Program-made: the position numbers and the translations under genes
In this document: positions 41,071 through 50,869 of the stretch, piece after piece
Numbering within the stretch: the first letter of the stretch is position 1
Layout: every line of letters starts with the position of its first letter
The notes under the pieces: model-generated
What the model was told of the DNA's origin: nothing
Database searches by the model: none
The model's input: the letters and a program-made list of their open reading frames with translations, nothing else
Source: Anaerolineae bacterium
GTDB taxonomy: Bacteria > Chloroflexota > Anaerolineae > Caldilineales > Caldilineaceae
Length of the DNA stretch: 64,000 bases
Assembly (NCBI GenBank): GCA_030432295.1
Contig: JAUIHI010000001.1
Span: forward strand, 62,001-126,000
Direction of reading: 5' to 3'

Positions 41071-41307
41071 TTGCTGCAATTGATAGCAAATGACTGGGAA
41101 CCGGAAGAGTAGTCATCAAAGCGAACCTCAGAGAGTCCCTGAACGGTGGAAATGGGATGGTAGCGCAGATGGCGAATGGGCCGGGGAGTCGGAAAAGCGA
41201 ACAACGAATTTCGTACCAGTAGCTTTTCCCGGAGACGCCACCGTTACCTGGGCGCAGAGGATCGGGCCGCAAGCCCCGTCTTCGTAGAGTGAGACTGGCG
41301 CAGACGG

Positions 41308-41334
41308 CCCTTGTGTTTCACGCAAGGGTTTTTT
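41308..41334 (+). terminator. Extra terminator-like hairpin inside the T-box leader
   Basis: CCCTTGTG pairs with CGCAAGGG, followed directly by T6. It lies upstream of the antiterminator, where a stem III would be expected; if active it would end transcription before the T-box decision. Confidence 0.6.
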
Positions 41335-41345
41335 GTTTCCACTTT

Positions 41346-41418
41346 CCAAAAAACCGAGTTTTTACGCTGAGGCTCTGTAAAGAACTCAAGCAGATTGAAT
41401 GAAAAACTCGGTTTTTGG
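41346..41418. repeat. Palindromic repeat inserted in the T-box leader, family K
   Basis: Arms CCAAAAAACCGAGTTTTT and AAAAACTCGGTTTTTGG surround about 38 bases. It separates the stem I half from the antiterminator half of the riboswitch. Confidence 0.8.
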
Positions 41419-41531
41419 TGGATGTAGACCAGTCTAAGCGGGGTGGCACCGCGGGCGTTGTATATACAACCCTCGTCCCCAAATGGAGCGCGTATGCGCT
41501 GTGTTTGGCTGGGACGGGGGTTTTTTGTATT

Positions 41532-41618
41532 GGGTATTCGCTCTTGGGTAATAGATATTTGGTGGGGAAGCTCCCCATTCATCACTGCCAAATATCCAAT
41601 ACCCAATAGCGAATACCC
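41532..41618. repeat. Palindromic repeat, family C, between T-box terminator and trpE
   Basis: About 35-bp arms starting GGGTATTCGCT and ending AGCGAATACCC, imperfect, with a centre containing GGGGAAGCTCCCC. It starts five bases after the terminator T-run and ends 20 bases before the trpE ATG. Confidence 0.85.
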
Positions 41619-41638
41619 TCCGACACAGGAGGAGAGCA

Positions 41639-43153
41639 ATGGCAATCTACAAACCGACTTTGGAAGAGGCCCGGGGGCTGGTGGATCAGGGCAATCTGAT
41701 TCCGGTCTACCGGGAACTGCCGGCTGATTTGGAGACGCCGGTTTCGGTCTTTTTGAAGCTGCGCAATGGTGGCCCCAGCTTTTTGCTGGAATCGGTGGAG
41801 AAGGGCGAGCAGGTGGGGCGCTACAGTTTCATCGGCGTCCACCCGCCTATGAGCGTCTGCGGCCACGGGGATCAGGTGATTATCGGCGGGGCGGGCGGCC
41901 AGGAGTTGGAACGCCAGCAGGGCGATCCGCTGGAAATTGTGCGGGAGTTGATGGCCGACCGCAAGCCGGTACAGATTCCCGGTCTGCCCCGTTTTACCGG
42001 CGGCACAGTGGGCTACTTCGGCTACGATCTGGTGCGCTTTATCGAGCGGCTGCCCGAAACCGCGGAACAGACTCTGCGCATCCCCAATCTGCTCCTGCTC
42101 TTCGCCGACAATCTGGTGGTTTTTGACCACGTGAAGCACAAGCTGATCGTCATCGCCAATATGCGGGTGGAGGATGACATGCGTTCGTCCTATGCCGACG
42201 CGGTGGCCCGCATCGACAAAATTGTTGCGGATCTGCGCAAGCCGCTGACCCCGCCCCTGCCGGTCGAATGTGCCAACGGAGCCGAGTGGACGAGCAATTT
42301 CACCCAGGCCGAATACGAAGAAAATGTGCGCAAGGCCAAAGAGTACATCGCTGCCGGGGACATCTTTCAGGTCGTGCCCAGCCAGCGCCTCAGCCGCCCG
42401 ACTGAGGCCGATCCCTTTACGATCTACCGGGCGCTGCGGATGCTCAACCCGTCGCCCTATCTCTTCTTCCTGGACTTTACAGGTGTGGCCGGGGTCGCCG
42501 AGGCGTCGGGTACGAACGAGCCGATTCACATCATCGGCTCCAGCCCGGAGATGCATGTGATGCTGGAAGATGGCACGGCCTATCTGCACCCCATTGCCGG
42601 GACCCGCTGGCGGGGCAAGAGCGAGGAAGAGGACAACGCCCTGGCCGCGGAATTGATGGCCGATCCCAAAGAGCGGGCCGAGCACGTGATGCTGGTTGAT
42701 TTGGGGCGCAACGATCTGGGCCGGGTCTGCGAATATGGCTCGGTGGCGGTCCCACAGATGATGCAGGTGGAGCGCTACAGCCACGTGATGCACATTGTCA
42801 GCGACGTGCGGGGCAAGATTCAGCCCCAGCACGACGCCATCAGTCTGCTCAAAGCCACTTTCCCTGCGGGCACAGTCAGCGGCGCGCCGAAGGTGCGGGC
42901 GATGGAGATTATCGAAGAGTTGGAGGGCACACGCCGGGGTCTCTATGCCGGCGCGGTGGGCTACATCGACTACGACGGCACAATGGACACCTGCATCGCC
43001 ATCCGCACGATTGTGATGCAGGGGAAGGTGTGTCACTTGCAGGCAGGCGGCGGTGTAGTGGCGGACAGCGATCCCACATACGAATATAACGAAAGTTGGA
43101 ATAAAGCCCGGGCGTTGTCCGTGGCGGTGGATGAGGCTGAGAAGGGGTTGTGA
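41639..43153 (+). CDS. trpE: Anthranilate synthase component I
   Basis: 504 residues. The feedback-site region near the N-terminus (FLLESVEKGEQVGRYSFIG) and the catalytic chorismate-binding domain (about 230-500) are complete: DIFQVVPSQRLSRP, GSSPEMHVMLEDG, HPIAGTRWRGKSEEED, LVDLGRNDLGRVCEYGSV, AGTVSGAPKVRAMEII. It converts chorismate to anthranilate with TrpG supplying ammonia. First gene of the T-box-controlled operon; GGAGAG precedes the ATG. Confidence 0.97.
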   Translation: MAIYKPTLEEARGLVDQGNLIPVYRELPADLETPVSVFLKLRNGGPSFLLESVEKGEQVGRYSFIGVHPPMSVCGHGDQVIIGGAGGQELERQQGDPLEIVRELMADRKPVQIPGLPRFTGGTVGYFGYDLVRFIERLPETAEQTLRIPNLLLLFADNLVVFDHVKHKLIVIANMRVEDDMRSSYADAVARIDKIVADLRKPLTPPLPVECANGAEWTSNFTQAEYEENVRKAKEYIAAGDIFQVVPSQRLSRPTEADPFTIYRALRMLNPSPYLFFLDFTGVAGVAEASGTNEPIHIIGSSPEMHVMLEDGTAYLHPIAGTRWRGKSEEEDNALAAELMADPKERAEHVMLVDLGRNDLGRVCEYGSVAVPQMMQVERYSHVMHIVSDVRGKIQPQHDAISLLKATFPAGTVSGAPKVRAMEIIEELEGTRRGLYAGAVGYIDYDGTMDTCIAIRTIVMQGKVCHLQAGGGVVADSDPTYEYNESWNKARALSVAVDEAEKGL

Positions 43154-43223
43154 AAGGCAAAAGGCAAAAAGGGAAGGCAAAAGGGCTACGTGCCACCCGC
43201 CACTTGCCACTGGGGAGACTCGA

Positions 43224-43613
43224 ATGGGACAGGTAAAAGTCTACGGACTACAGGAAGCATTGAACCCCATCAAACGGCAACTGTCCGATGTGATCCATTC
43301 GTGCGTGGTGGAGGCACTGGAATTCCCGGTGGACAAGCGTGCCCATCGCTTCTTCCCCCTGGAACGGGAGGATTTCTTCTGGCCTGCGGGCCGCACCGAT
43401 GCCTACACAATCATCGAAATCGGGCTGATCGAAGGGCGCAGTGTGGCGGCCAGGAAGCGGCTGATCCGGCTGCTCTTCGACCGCATCAGCGCTGAACTGG
43501 GCATTGCCCAACAGGACATTGAAATCTGCATCAGCGAGAGCGCCGCCCACAACTGGGGCTTTCGGGGGATGCACGGCGACGAAGTGAAGCTGAACTATCG
43601 AATTGATGTTTGA
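43224..43613 (+). CDS. Tautomerase-superfamily protein lacking the N-terminal proline
   Basis: 129 residues from ATG 43224 (GGGGAG upstream). The sequence AHRFFPLEREDFFWPAGRTD and YTIIEIGLIEGRSVAARK, with HNWGFRGMHGDEV at the end, fits a tautomerase/MIF-like family. Classical members use Pro-1 as catalytic base; here the mature N-terminus would be Gly or Met (MGQVKVYG), so chemistry may differ. It lies between trpE and trpS in the trp operon. The spacer before it carries AAGGCAAAAGG-type low-complexity repeats. Confidence 0.75.
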   Translation: MGQVKVYGLQEALNPIKRQLSDVIHSCVVEALEFPVDKRAHRFFPLEREDFFWPAGRTDAYTIIEIGLIEGRSVAARKRLIRLLFDRISAELGIAQQDIEICISESAAHNWGFRGMHGDEVKLNYRIDV

Positions 43614-43642
43614 AGAAGATTTGAAGAAGAGGAGTGGAGACA

Positions 43643-44695
<1,053 letters not shown>

Positions 44696-44749
44696 GATGA
44701 TGGGATGCTGAGGGAAGAATATACGCCATCATCTCAGAATCCCATCATC
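44696..44749. repeat. Palindromic repeat, family D (GATGATGGGATTCTGAG type)
   Basis: It lies between trpS and trpG. The right arm reads CATCATCTCAGAATCCCATC; the left arm is diverged in its inner part. A cleaner copy lies at 47533-47590 in the same operon. Confidence 0.8.
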
Positions 44750-44803
44750 AATCCTCTTCAGCGCAAGAACATCAGCACAACCACAAACTTTTCGGAGGAT
44801 CAA

Positions 44804-45397
44804 ATGATCGCCGTCATCGACAATTACGACAGTTTCACGTACAATTTGGTGCAGTTCCTGGGCGAGATTGTGCAAGAGCCACCCTTCAATAGTGGCGACT
44901 ACGAGATTCGGGTCTGGCGCAACGACGCCATCGATGTGGAAGCGTTGGCGGATCTGCACCCCAGCCACGTCATCATAAGCCCTGGCCCCGGCTCGCCGGA
45001 CAAAGACAGCGGCATCAGCAACGACGTCATCCGCATCCTGGGCGAGACGACGCCGATTCTGGGCGTCTGTCTGGGCCAACAGTGCATCGGCCACGTCTTC
45101 GGCGGCAATGTCATCCGTGCGCCCCGTCTGATGCACGGGAAGGTCAGCCCTATCGATCACCAGGGCACGGGCATTTTCGCTGGGCTGCCCAACCCCTTTA
45201 CGGCCACCCGCTACCACAGCCTGATTGTGGAGGAGCCGCTGCCTGCGGAGTTGGAGGCCACGGCCTATACGCCCGAAGGGGAATTGATGGGCGTGCGTCA
45301 CCGCACCCGGCCCATCTTCGGCGTGCAGTTTCACCCGGAGAGTATTCTGACCGAGCACGGCCACGATATTCTGCGCAATTTTTTGAATGTGAAGTAG
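44804..45397 (+). CDS. trpG: Anthranilate synthase component II (glutamine amidotransferase)
   Basis: 197 residues from ATG 44804 (CGGAGG upstream); a longer frame would translate the repeat. Opens MIAVIDNYDSFTYNLVQFLG. Class I amidotransferase triad: Cys in GVCLGQQCIG, His and Glu in VQFHPESIL. It hydrolyses glutamine for TrpE. It could also serve aminodeoxychorismate synthase, as in other bacteria with a single PabA/TrpG. Confidence 0.96.
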   Translation: MIAVIDNYDSFTYNLVQFLGEIVQEPPFNSGDYEIRVWRNDAIDVEALADLHPSHVIISPGPGSPDKDSGISNDVIRILGETTPILGVCLGQQCIGHVFGGNVIRAPRLMHGKVSPIDHQGTGIFAGLPNPFTATRYHSLIVEEPLPAELEATAYTPEGELMGVRHRTRPIFGVQFHPESILTEHGHDILRNFLNVK

Positions 45398-45424
45398 ACA
45401 GAACGGGCTCAGAAGGGGTTGCCG

Positions 45425-46447
45425 ATGATCAGACATAAAACGCTCTTTCTGACCCAACGGGGCCAGCGTCATCACCGTTGGGCGCTGGACGCCGCCCCCG
45501 CTGAGTTGGAGATTGCTATCCGGCGCAACCCCAGCCAGGTCGAACTGCTGGAACTGTTGGCCGATGCCGAGTTCCTGATCAGCGAACGCACGGGGAAAAT
45601 CGACGCCGCGCTGATTCAGGCCGCGCCCAAACTGCGTCTGATCCAGCGCCTGGGCCGACAGACCTGGGACATCGACGCGGAAGCCGCACGTGCAGCCGGT
45701 GTGCCGGTCTGCTACTGGCCGCTGGCTGGCTGTGTGATGGTGGCCGAACATATGCTGCTGCAAATCCTCGGCCTGCTCAAACGGGTGCGGGAGGCGATGA
45801 CAATCACTGCCGAAGGCGCGGATTGGGGCATCCCCACTGTGCGCGGCGACGAAGACCACTTCAGCTATAATTGGTCCCAGCGGGGCGGCATCGGCAGATT
45901 GACCGGCGCGACGGTCGGCATTCTGGGCTTTGGGGAGATCGGCCTGGAACTGGTGGAGCGGCTTCGCGGTTTTCACTGCACGCTCCTCTACCACAAACGG
46001 TCACGCCTGCCCGCACAGGTGGAGGCACAGTTAGGAATTGTCTACGCCACCCCTGCGGAGATCGCCCGGCAGAGCGATATTGTCTGCTCGCTCCTGCCCT
46101 ATACAGGACCCAAAGAGCCGGTCAATGGGGCCTTTTTCGCCCAGATGAAGCCGGGCAGTCTACTCGTCCACTGCGGCTCCGGCGCTGTCATCGACGAAAC
46201 CGCCCTGCTTGCCAGCCTGCGTTCGGGTCATCTGGCCGGGGCCGCGTTGGACACCTACACCTACGAACCCCTGCGCGAGGGCGATCCACTGGTGGACGCG
46301 GCCCGGGAGCCGATGCTCAATCTGATCCTCACCCCCCACATCGCCGCCGGTGGCGTGAAGAGCGGTGGGCGGGGTCGCCGCGAGGAATACGACAATATTC
46401 TGGCTGTGCTGGCTGGGGAACCCTTGCGTTATCGACTGAACGAATGA
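45425..46447 (+). CDS. D-2-hydroxyacid dehydrogenase family protein in the trp operon
   Basis: 340 residues from ATG 45425 (AAGGGG upstream). The NAD-binding motif [17 protein letters not shown], the substrate Arg region [20 protein letters not shown] and the late [11 protein letters not shown] block place it in the D-isomer-specific 2-hydroxyacid dehydrogenases. The substrate is unknown. It lies between trpG and trpD with short spacers (27 and 41 bases), so it is almost certainly co-expressed, although no such step belongs to the standard tryptophan route. Confidence 0.88.
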   Translation: MIRHKTLFLTQRGQRHHRWALDAAPAELEIAIRRNPSQVELLELLADAEFLISERTGKIDAALIQAAPKLRLIQRLGRQTWDIDAEAARAAGVPVCYWPLAGCVMVAEHMLLQILGLLKRVREAMTITAEGADWGIPTVRGDEDHFSYNWSQRGGIGRLTGATVGILGFGEIGLELVERLRGFHCTLLYHKRSRLPAQVEAQLGIVYATPAEIARQSDIVCSLLPYTGPKEPVNGAFFAQMKPGSLLVHCGSGAVIDETALLASLRSGHLAGAALDTYTYEPLREGDPLVDAAREPMLNLILTPHIAAGGVKSGGRGRREEYDNILAVLAGEPLRYRLNE

Positions 46448-46488
46448 TTCTGACGCAGTAACGAGAGCAATTTCAAAAGGAGAAGCCG

Positions 46489-47526
46489 ATGTCCACGCCC
46501 ATCAATACCGCCCTGGAAAGCCTCTTCGCCGGGGAAAATCTCTCGGCCCAGGCCGCGGACGACGCAATGACGCAGATTATGACCGGCGAGGCCACGCCCG
46601 CGCTGATCGGCGCGTTTCTGGCTGCCCTGCGGCTGAAAGGTGAGACGGTTGACGAGATCACCGGCTGTGCGCGGGCGATGAAGCGCAACGCCACCCAAGT
46701 CCGTACACTCCTGGGCGACACCCCTGTGCTGGACATTGTGGGCACAGGCGGCGACGGCACGCAGAAATTCAACATCAGTACGACAGCCGCCTTTGTCATC
46801 GCCGGCCACGGGGTGAAGGTCGCCAAGCACGGCAACCGCTCTAACCGGCGCGCGGGCAGCGCGGATGTGCTGGAGGCTCTGGGCGCGACGCTGGCAACCA
46901 CACCGGAGCAGGTGGCCGAACTGCTGGATGAAGTGGGGATCGCTTTCCTCTTTGCCCCCTCCTATCACCCGGCCATGCGCCACGCCATCGGCCCCCGCCG
47001 GGAAATCCAGACCCGGACAATCTTCAACATTCTTGGCCCGCTGACCAACCCGGCCTCGCCCACAAATATGCTGGTGGGTGTCTTTGCCCCGGAACTGACC
47101 GATGTGATGGCGCGAGTGCTGGGCAATATGGGCGTCAACGCCGCTTATGTCGTCCACGGCTACTACGAGACCGGCGCGGGGCTGGACGAACTGACACCCA
47201 CAGGCACAAGCCGGGTGAGCCATCTGCACAATGGCGAGGTAACGACCACCACTTTCGACCCCGCGGAGTTGGGAATGGAGCGGGCCACTCTGGCCGATAT
47301 GCAGGGCGGCGACGGAGCCACAAACGCGGCCCTTCTGCGCGGCATCCTCTCCGGCGAAGTGCGGGGACCCAAGCGGGATGCGGTGTTGCTCAACGCCGCG
47401 GCGGCCCTCAGCACCGAATGTGGCGACTGGACCGCTAGTCTGGCCGAAGCCACCGAGAGCATTGACAGCGGTGCGGCACTGAATAGGCTGGAACGATTTA
47501 TCGAAAAGACAAAAACTTTTGCGTGA
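46489..47526 (+). CDS. trpD: Anthranilate phosphoribosyltransferase
   Basis: 345 residues. The PRPP-binding loop VGTGGDGTQKFNISTTAAFV, KHGNRSNRRAGSADVLEALG, and FAPSYHPAMRHAIGPRRE are diagnostic. It transfers phosphoribose to anthranilate. AAAAGGAGAAG precedes the ATG. Confidence 0.97.
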   Translation: MSTPINTALESLFAGENLSAQAADDAMTQIMTGEATPALIGAFLAALRLKGETVDEITGCARAMKRNATQVRTLLGDTPVLDIVGTGGDGTQKFNISTTAAFVIAGHGVKVAKHGNRSNRRAGSADVLEALGATLATTPEQVAELLDEVGIAFLFAPSYHPAMRHAIGPRREIQTRTIFNILGPLTNPASPTNMLVGVFAPELTDVMARVLGNMGVNAAYVVHGYYETGAGLDELTPTGTSRVSHLHNGEVTTTTFDPAELGMERATLADMQGGDGATNAALLRGILSGEVRGPKRDAVLLNAAAALSTECGDWTASLAEATESIDSGAALNRLERFIEKTKTFA

Positions 47527-47532
47527 CGCAAG

Positions 47533-47590
47533 GATGATGGGATTCTGAGATGATAGAACGGTACGGCCATCATCTCAGAATCCCATCATC
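47533..47590. repeat. Palindromic repeat, family D, between trpD and trpC
   Basis: 24-bp arms (47533-47556, 47567-47590) with a single mismatch and a 10-base loop, beginning seven bases after the trpD stop. Confidence 0.9.
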
Positions 47591-47633
47591 ACCCGCACTC
47601 GCACTATACCCATTCCAAAGGTCATCATTCCTT

Positions 47634-48482
47634 ATGCCCAAACCATCCCAACTCGACATCTCCAAGCACAAAGGCGAAGTGCTCGACCAGATTATGGCCT
47701 GGAAGCGTCAGGAAGTCCCCAAGCAGATGGACCTGATGTCTCTGGCCCAGGTGAAAGCCTTTGCCCGTATGTCACCGCCCGCCATCGACTTTGCCGCGGC
47801 CCTCACCCGTACACCGGGGGCGAGCCTCATCGCTGAAGTCAAACGGGCCAGCCCGTCGAAGGGGCTGATCGCGCGGGACTGGGATCCGCCGCTGATCGCC
47901 GAGACCTACGCCCGCAATGGCGCGGCGGCTATCTCGTGCCTGACCGATGCCCGCTTCTTCCAGGGCGAGTTGGCCTATCTCACCGCCATCAAAGAACGGC
48001 TGGCAGAGAAGAAACTGGCTGCTCCCGTCCTGCGCAAGGAATTCATCTACCACGAATATCAGGTATACGAAGCGCGCATGGCCGGGGCCGATGCTATTCT
48101 GCTGATTGTTTCGGTGTTGGGGGACAATGACCTGCGCCGCCTGCACAAACTGTCCAATGAATTGGGTATGGGTGTGCTGGTGGAGGTCCACGACGAGGCC
48201 GAACTGGAACGGGCGCTGGCCGCGGATCCCCACATCATCGGCGTCAACAATCGCAATCTCAAAACCTTTGAAGTGGATATCGAAAACACGGCTCGGCTAC
48301 GCGAGCAAATCCCCGCGGGCAAAGTTGTCGTGGGCGAAAGCGGCATCCGAGAGGAGGCCGATGTGCGGCGCATGGCCGAGATGGGCTGCGACGCGATTCT
48401 GGTGGGGGAGACTTTCTGCAAGCTGCCCCAGCGAGAGCGGGGGGCGAAGGTGGCGGAGTTTGTGAGGGCAGGGCGGAAATAA
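47634..48482 (+). CDS. trpC: Indole-3-glycerol phosphate synthase
   Basis: 282 residues from ATG 47634; longer frames cross the repeat. The TIM-barrel signatures SLIAEVKRASPSKGLI, AISCLTDARFFQGELAYL, VLRKEFIYHEYQVYEA, GVNNRNLKTFEVDIENT and VGESGIREEADV are complete, including the catalytic Lys and Glu residues. Last gene of this run of the trp operon; trpF is 3.1 kb further on, and trpA/trpB are absent from the window. Confidence 0.97.
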   Translation: MPKPSQLDISKHKGEVLDQIMAWKRQEVPKQMDLMSLAQVKAFARMSPPAIDFAAALTRTPGASLIAEVKRASPSKGLIARDWDPPLIAETYARNGAAAISCLTDARFFQGELAYLTAIKERLAEKKLAAPVLRKEFIYHEYQVYEARMAGADAILLIVSVLGDNDLRRLHKLSNELGMGVLVEVHDEAELERALAADPHIIGVNNRNLKTFEVDIENTARLREQIPAGKVVVGESGIREEADVRRMAEMGCDAILVGETFCKLPQRERGAKVAEFVRAGRK

Positions 48483-48506
48483 TTCTGTGGACATAGCTGT
48501 CCAGAG

Positions 48507-48872
48507 TCATACAGCAACCATCTCCCGCTCGGCTTGCACTTTTTCTTGACTGGGGAGAGCGGCTTCAATCGCTGGATAGACAGCCGCGCGCACCAGAGCA
48601 TTTTCAATGGCCCGGCGGGTTTTGCTATACATTCGATAGAACGAAGCCCATTCCATACAGTGCTGCAATTCTTCGCTCAGAACACCGGCCTTATATTTCC
48701 GATAGAATTCATCCGACGCCATTTCGTATTTCTCTTCAAACCCGCGCAACTCCGCAGCCAATTCCAACAGATCGTCGATGGGATTGGAATTAGCGATGGC
48801 CTCGGCCAGTTGGCGCTGGAACTCCTCCGAGGATTCGGGCATTGTCTCTTGGGTGTAGGATAGGGTAGCCAT
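48507..48872 (-). CDS. Antitoxin-like hypothetical protein without visible partner
   Basis: 121 residues from ATG 48872 with a clear AGGAG nine bases upstream. All helical and charged. The segment FEEKYEMASDEFYRKYKAG followed by LSEELQHCMEWASFYRMY resembles small proteins that accompany toxin genes in Chloroflexota and Cyanobacteria genomes, but this is recollection rather than a search. No toxin lies next to it; neighbours are trpC (convergent) and an APH-family gene (divergent). Confidence 0.55.
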   Translation of the reverse strand: MATLSYTQETMPESSEEFQRQLAEAIANSNPIDDLLELAAELRGFEEKYEMASDEFYRKYKAGVLSEELQHCMEWASFYRMYSKTRRAIENALVRAAVYPAIEAALPSQEKVQAEREMVAV

Positions 48873-48929
48873 TAGTGATTCTCCTGAACAGATAGATACG
48901 CAGGACAATTTTACCACAGGTTTCAAGCC

Positions 48930-49919
48930 ATGCAGAGCAACGAATCAGCAGTGCCATCAACGCCTGTCCGCAAAGAAGGCGGTCTGGACATAAGCAGCGA
49001 GCAGGCCCAGGACTTTCTTCGGGAACACTTCCACCCCGATTCTTTCGCAGTGGAGGAGATCGGCGCGGGCGCGTGGTCCCGCTGTTTTGGCTTTCGCTGT
49101 GGTGATGAAGAGTTGGTGGTGCGCTTCGGCCAGTATATGGACGATTTTCAGAAAGATCAGCGAGCTTACCTGTACGCTGCCTCCGGTTTGCCCATCCCGG
49201 AAGTGAAGGCAATCGGGCGCGCCTTCGATGGCTATTACGCCATATCCACCCGCTGCTACGGCGACCCCCTGGAACAACTGGACGCAGGCCACTGGCGCAC
49301 GACGCTACCTTCTACGGTGGCCGCGCTGGAAGCCCTGCGCACGACTGATCTCTCGGCCACGGTCGGCTTCGGCGGCTGGGGAGCGGATGGCAGCGCGCCC
49401 CACACAAAGTGGTCTGCGCATCTGTTGAGCACCCTGGACGATACGCCCGACCGGCGCACCCACGGCTGGCGGACGCTCCTGGCGACTGCCACGCAGGATA
49501 ACGCTACCTTCGTCTGGGGCTGCGAGCGACTTGCCCAAATGGCGGATGCATTGGACCGGTGCGCGCCCCGCTGCCTGATCCACGCCGATCTGATGAACCG
49601 CAATGTGCTGGTGGACGAAAGGGGCATTTCCGGCGTCTTTGATTGGGGCTGTTCGCTCTACGGCGACCACCTCTACGATCTGGCCTGGTTCGAGTTTTGG
49701 GCACCCTGGCATCCTGAAATTGATGTGCCAGCCCTGCGCTCTGCCCTGGAAGATCGCTGGCGCACGGTGGGCTACACGCCGCAGAATCTGGCCCTCCGTC
49801 TGCAAGCCTGCTATCTGCACATCGGCCTGGACCACCTGGCTTATAACGCCTGGCTGCGCGACTGGCCGACCCTCTCGGCCACAGCGAGGCAAATGCGCTC
49901 TCTGGTGGAAAACATATGA
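48930..49919 (+). CDS. Aminoglycoside phosphotransferase-family kinase
   Basis: 329 residues. The Brenner/APH motif LIHADLMNRNVLVDERG and the metal motif VFDWGCSLYGDHLYDLAWF are intact; the glycine-rich loop is weak (EIGAGAWSRCFGF). This fold phosphorylates aminoglycosides, sugars, choline or other small molecules; resistance should not be assumed. Its last four bases overlap the start of the DUF554 gene (ATGA), so the two are coupled. Confidence 0.85.
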   Translation: MQSNESAVPSTPVRKEGGLDISSEQAQDFLREHFHPDSFAVEEIGAGAWSRCFGFRCGDEELVVRFGQYMDDFQKDQRAYLYAASGLPIPEVKAIGRAFDGYYAISTRCYGDPLEQLDAGHWRTTLPSTVAALEALRTTDLSATVGFGGWGADGSAPHTKWSAHLLSTLDDTPDRRTHGWRTLLATATQDNATFVWGCERLAQMADALDRCAPRCLIHADLMNRNVLVDERGISGVFDWGCSLYGDHLYDLAWFEFWAPWHPEIDVPALRSALEDRWRTVGYTPQNLALRLQACYLHIGLDHLAYNAWLRDWPTLSATARQMRSLVENI

Positions 49920-50647
49920 CAGGCACTCTTCTCAATATCATCGCCGTTCTCATAGGCGGAACCCTCGGCTCCCTCTTGGGCAATCGACTGCCGTCCAGAA
50001 TTCAGGAAACGGTCATGCACGGCCTGGGACTGCTGACGCTGGTCATCGGTGTGGATATGGCGCTGGGCAGTGCCAACATTCTGATCCCAATGTTCAGTAT
50101 CCTCATCGGCGGCGTGCTGGGTGAATTGCTGCGTATCGACGACGGGCTGAACTGGCTGGGGCGCAAAGCGGAAGAGCGCTGGGGCAGCCGTCTGGGCCAG
50201 GGCAAAGTGGCCGGGTGGAGCGTGACTCGCGCGTTTGTGACCAGCAGTCTTATCTTCTGCGTAGGGCCGATGACAATTCTGGGCAGCATTCAGGACGGGC
50301 TGCTCGGCGACTACAATCTCCTCGCCATCAAAAGCACGCTGGACGGTTTCGCGGCTGTCGCTTTTTCGGCCAGCCTGGGGCCGGGTGTGCTGCTCAGCAG
50401 TGTCACCGTCGGCGTCGTCCAGGGCGGGGTGGCGGGGCTGGCGATGCTGGCAGGCGGTGGCTTGGGCGAAGTCACCCGCCAGACTCCCTGGGTCGTCGAG
50501 TTGACCGCGACCGGCGGTATCCTCATCCTGGGTATAGGACTGACTCTGCTCGAACTGAAAAAGATTCGTGTCGCCAATCTTCTCCCCGCCATCGCCATCG
50601 CGCCAGCGATTGTCTGGGCCTTACAGGCATTGGGGATCGGGCAGTGA
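49916..50647 (+). CDS. DUF554 family membrane protein
   Basis: 243 residues, about seven membrane helices. The opening GTLLNIIAVLIGGTLGSLLG and SILIGGVLGELLRIDDGLNWLG match DUF554 (YdfK-like), a family of unknown function suspected of transport. Translationally coupled to the preceding kinase. Confidence 0.88.
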   Translation: MTGTLLNIIAVLIGGTLGSLLGNRLPSRIQETVMHGLGLLTLVIGVDMALGSANILIPMFSILIGGVLGELLRIDDGLNWLGRKAEERWGSRLGQGKVAGWSVTRAFVTSSLIFCVGPMTILGSIQDGLLGDYNLLAIKSTLDGFAAVAFSASLGPGVLLSSVTVGVVQGGVAGLAMLAGGGLGEVTRQTPWVVELTATGGILILGIGLTLLELKKIRVANLLPAIAIAPAIVWALQALGIGQ

Positions 50648-50694
50648 CGATTGGTAGGGCAAGTAAGGCTACGTCGAAGAGAAACTCCCCAGGC

Positions 50695-50774
50695 AAAGTC
50701 CCCGGCACTTTCTCTCCAAGCGAGTAGTACGTCACAATTACTCCGCTGTTGTGCGTGAAGTGCCGGGGACTTTT
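50695..50774. repeat. Palindromic repeat, family J (AAAGTCCCCGGCACTT type)
   Basis: Perfect 16-bp arms AAAGTCCCCGGCACTT and AAGTGCCGGGGACTTT with a 47-base centre, followed by a further T. It could also act as a terminator after the DUF554 gene. Confidence 0.8.
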
Positions 50775-50869
50775 GGATACTTACTTTCGTGAAGTCGTTT
50801 GGGGATTGGCAGATTATCACCTGCCCCTTCAACTTGCACCCTTCCCCCTTTCCGAGTACCCTATCTGGT

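Larger units (their letters stand above)
41077..41526 (+). promoter_or_regulatory. T-box riboswitch controlling the trp operon
   Basis: The leader starts just after the promoter. A stem I region with the usual signatures (GGAAGAGTAGTC, AGAGAG, GGTGGAAA) spans about 41080-41180. The T-box antiterminator sequence AGCGGGGTGGCACCGCGG lies at 41437-41454. The alternative terminator CCCTCGTCCC / GGGACGGGGG with T6 is at 41470-41526. Uncharged tRNA-Trp should favour the antiterminator. UGG triplets suitable as specifier occur in 41150-41180, but I could not fix which is used. Unusual: an extra terminator-like hairpin and a palindromic repeat sit between stem I and the T-box. Confidence 0.9.

Noticed and set aside
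48930-49919. Antibiotic-resistance gene call for the APH-family kinase
   Set aside because: The fold is shared by many metabolic kinases and the genomic context is housekeeping; resistance is not supported.
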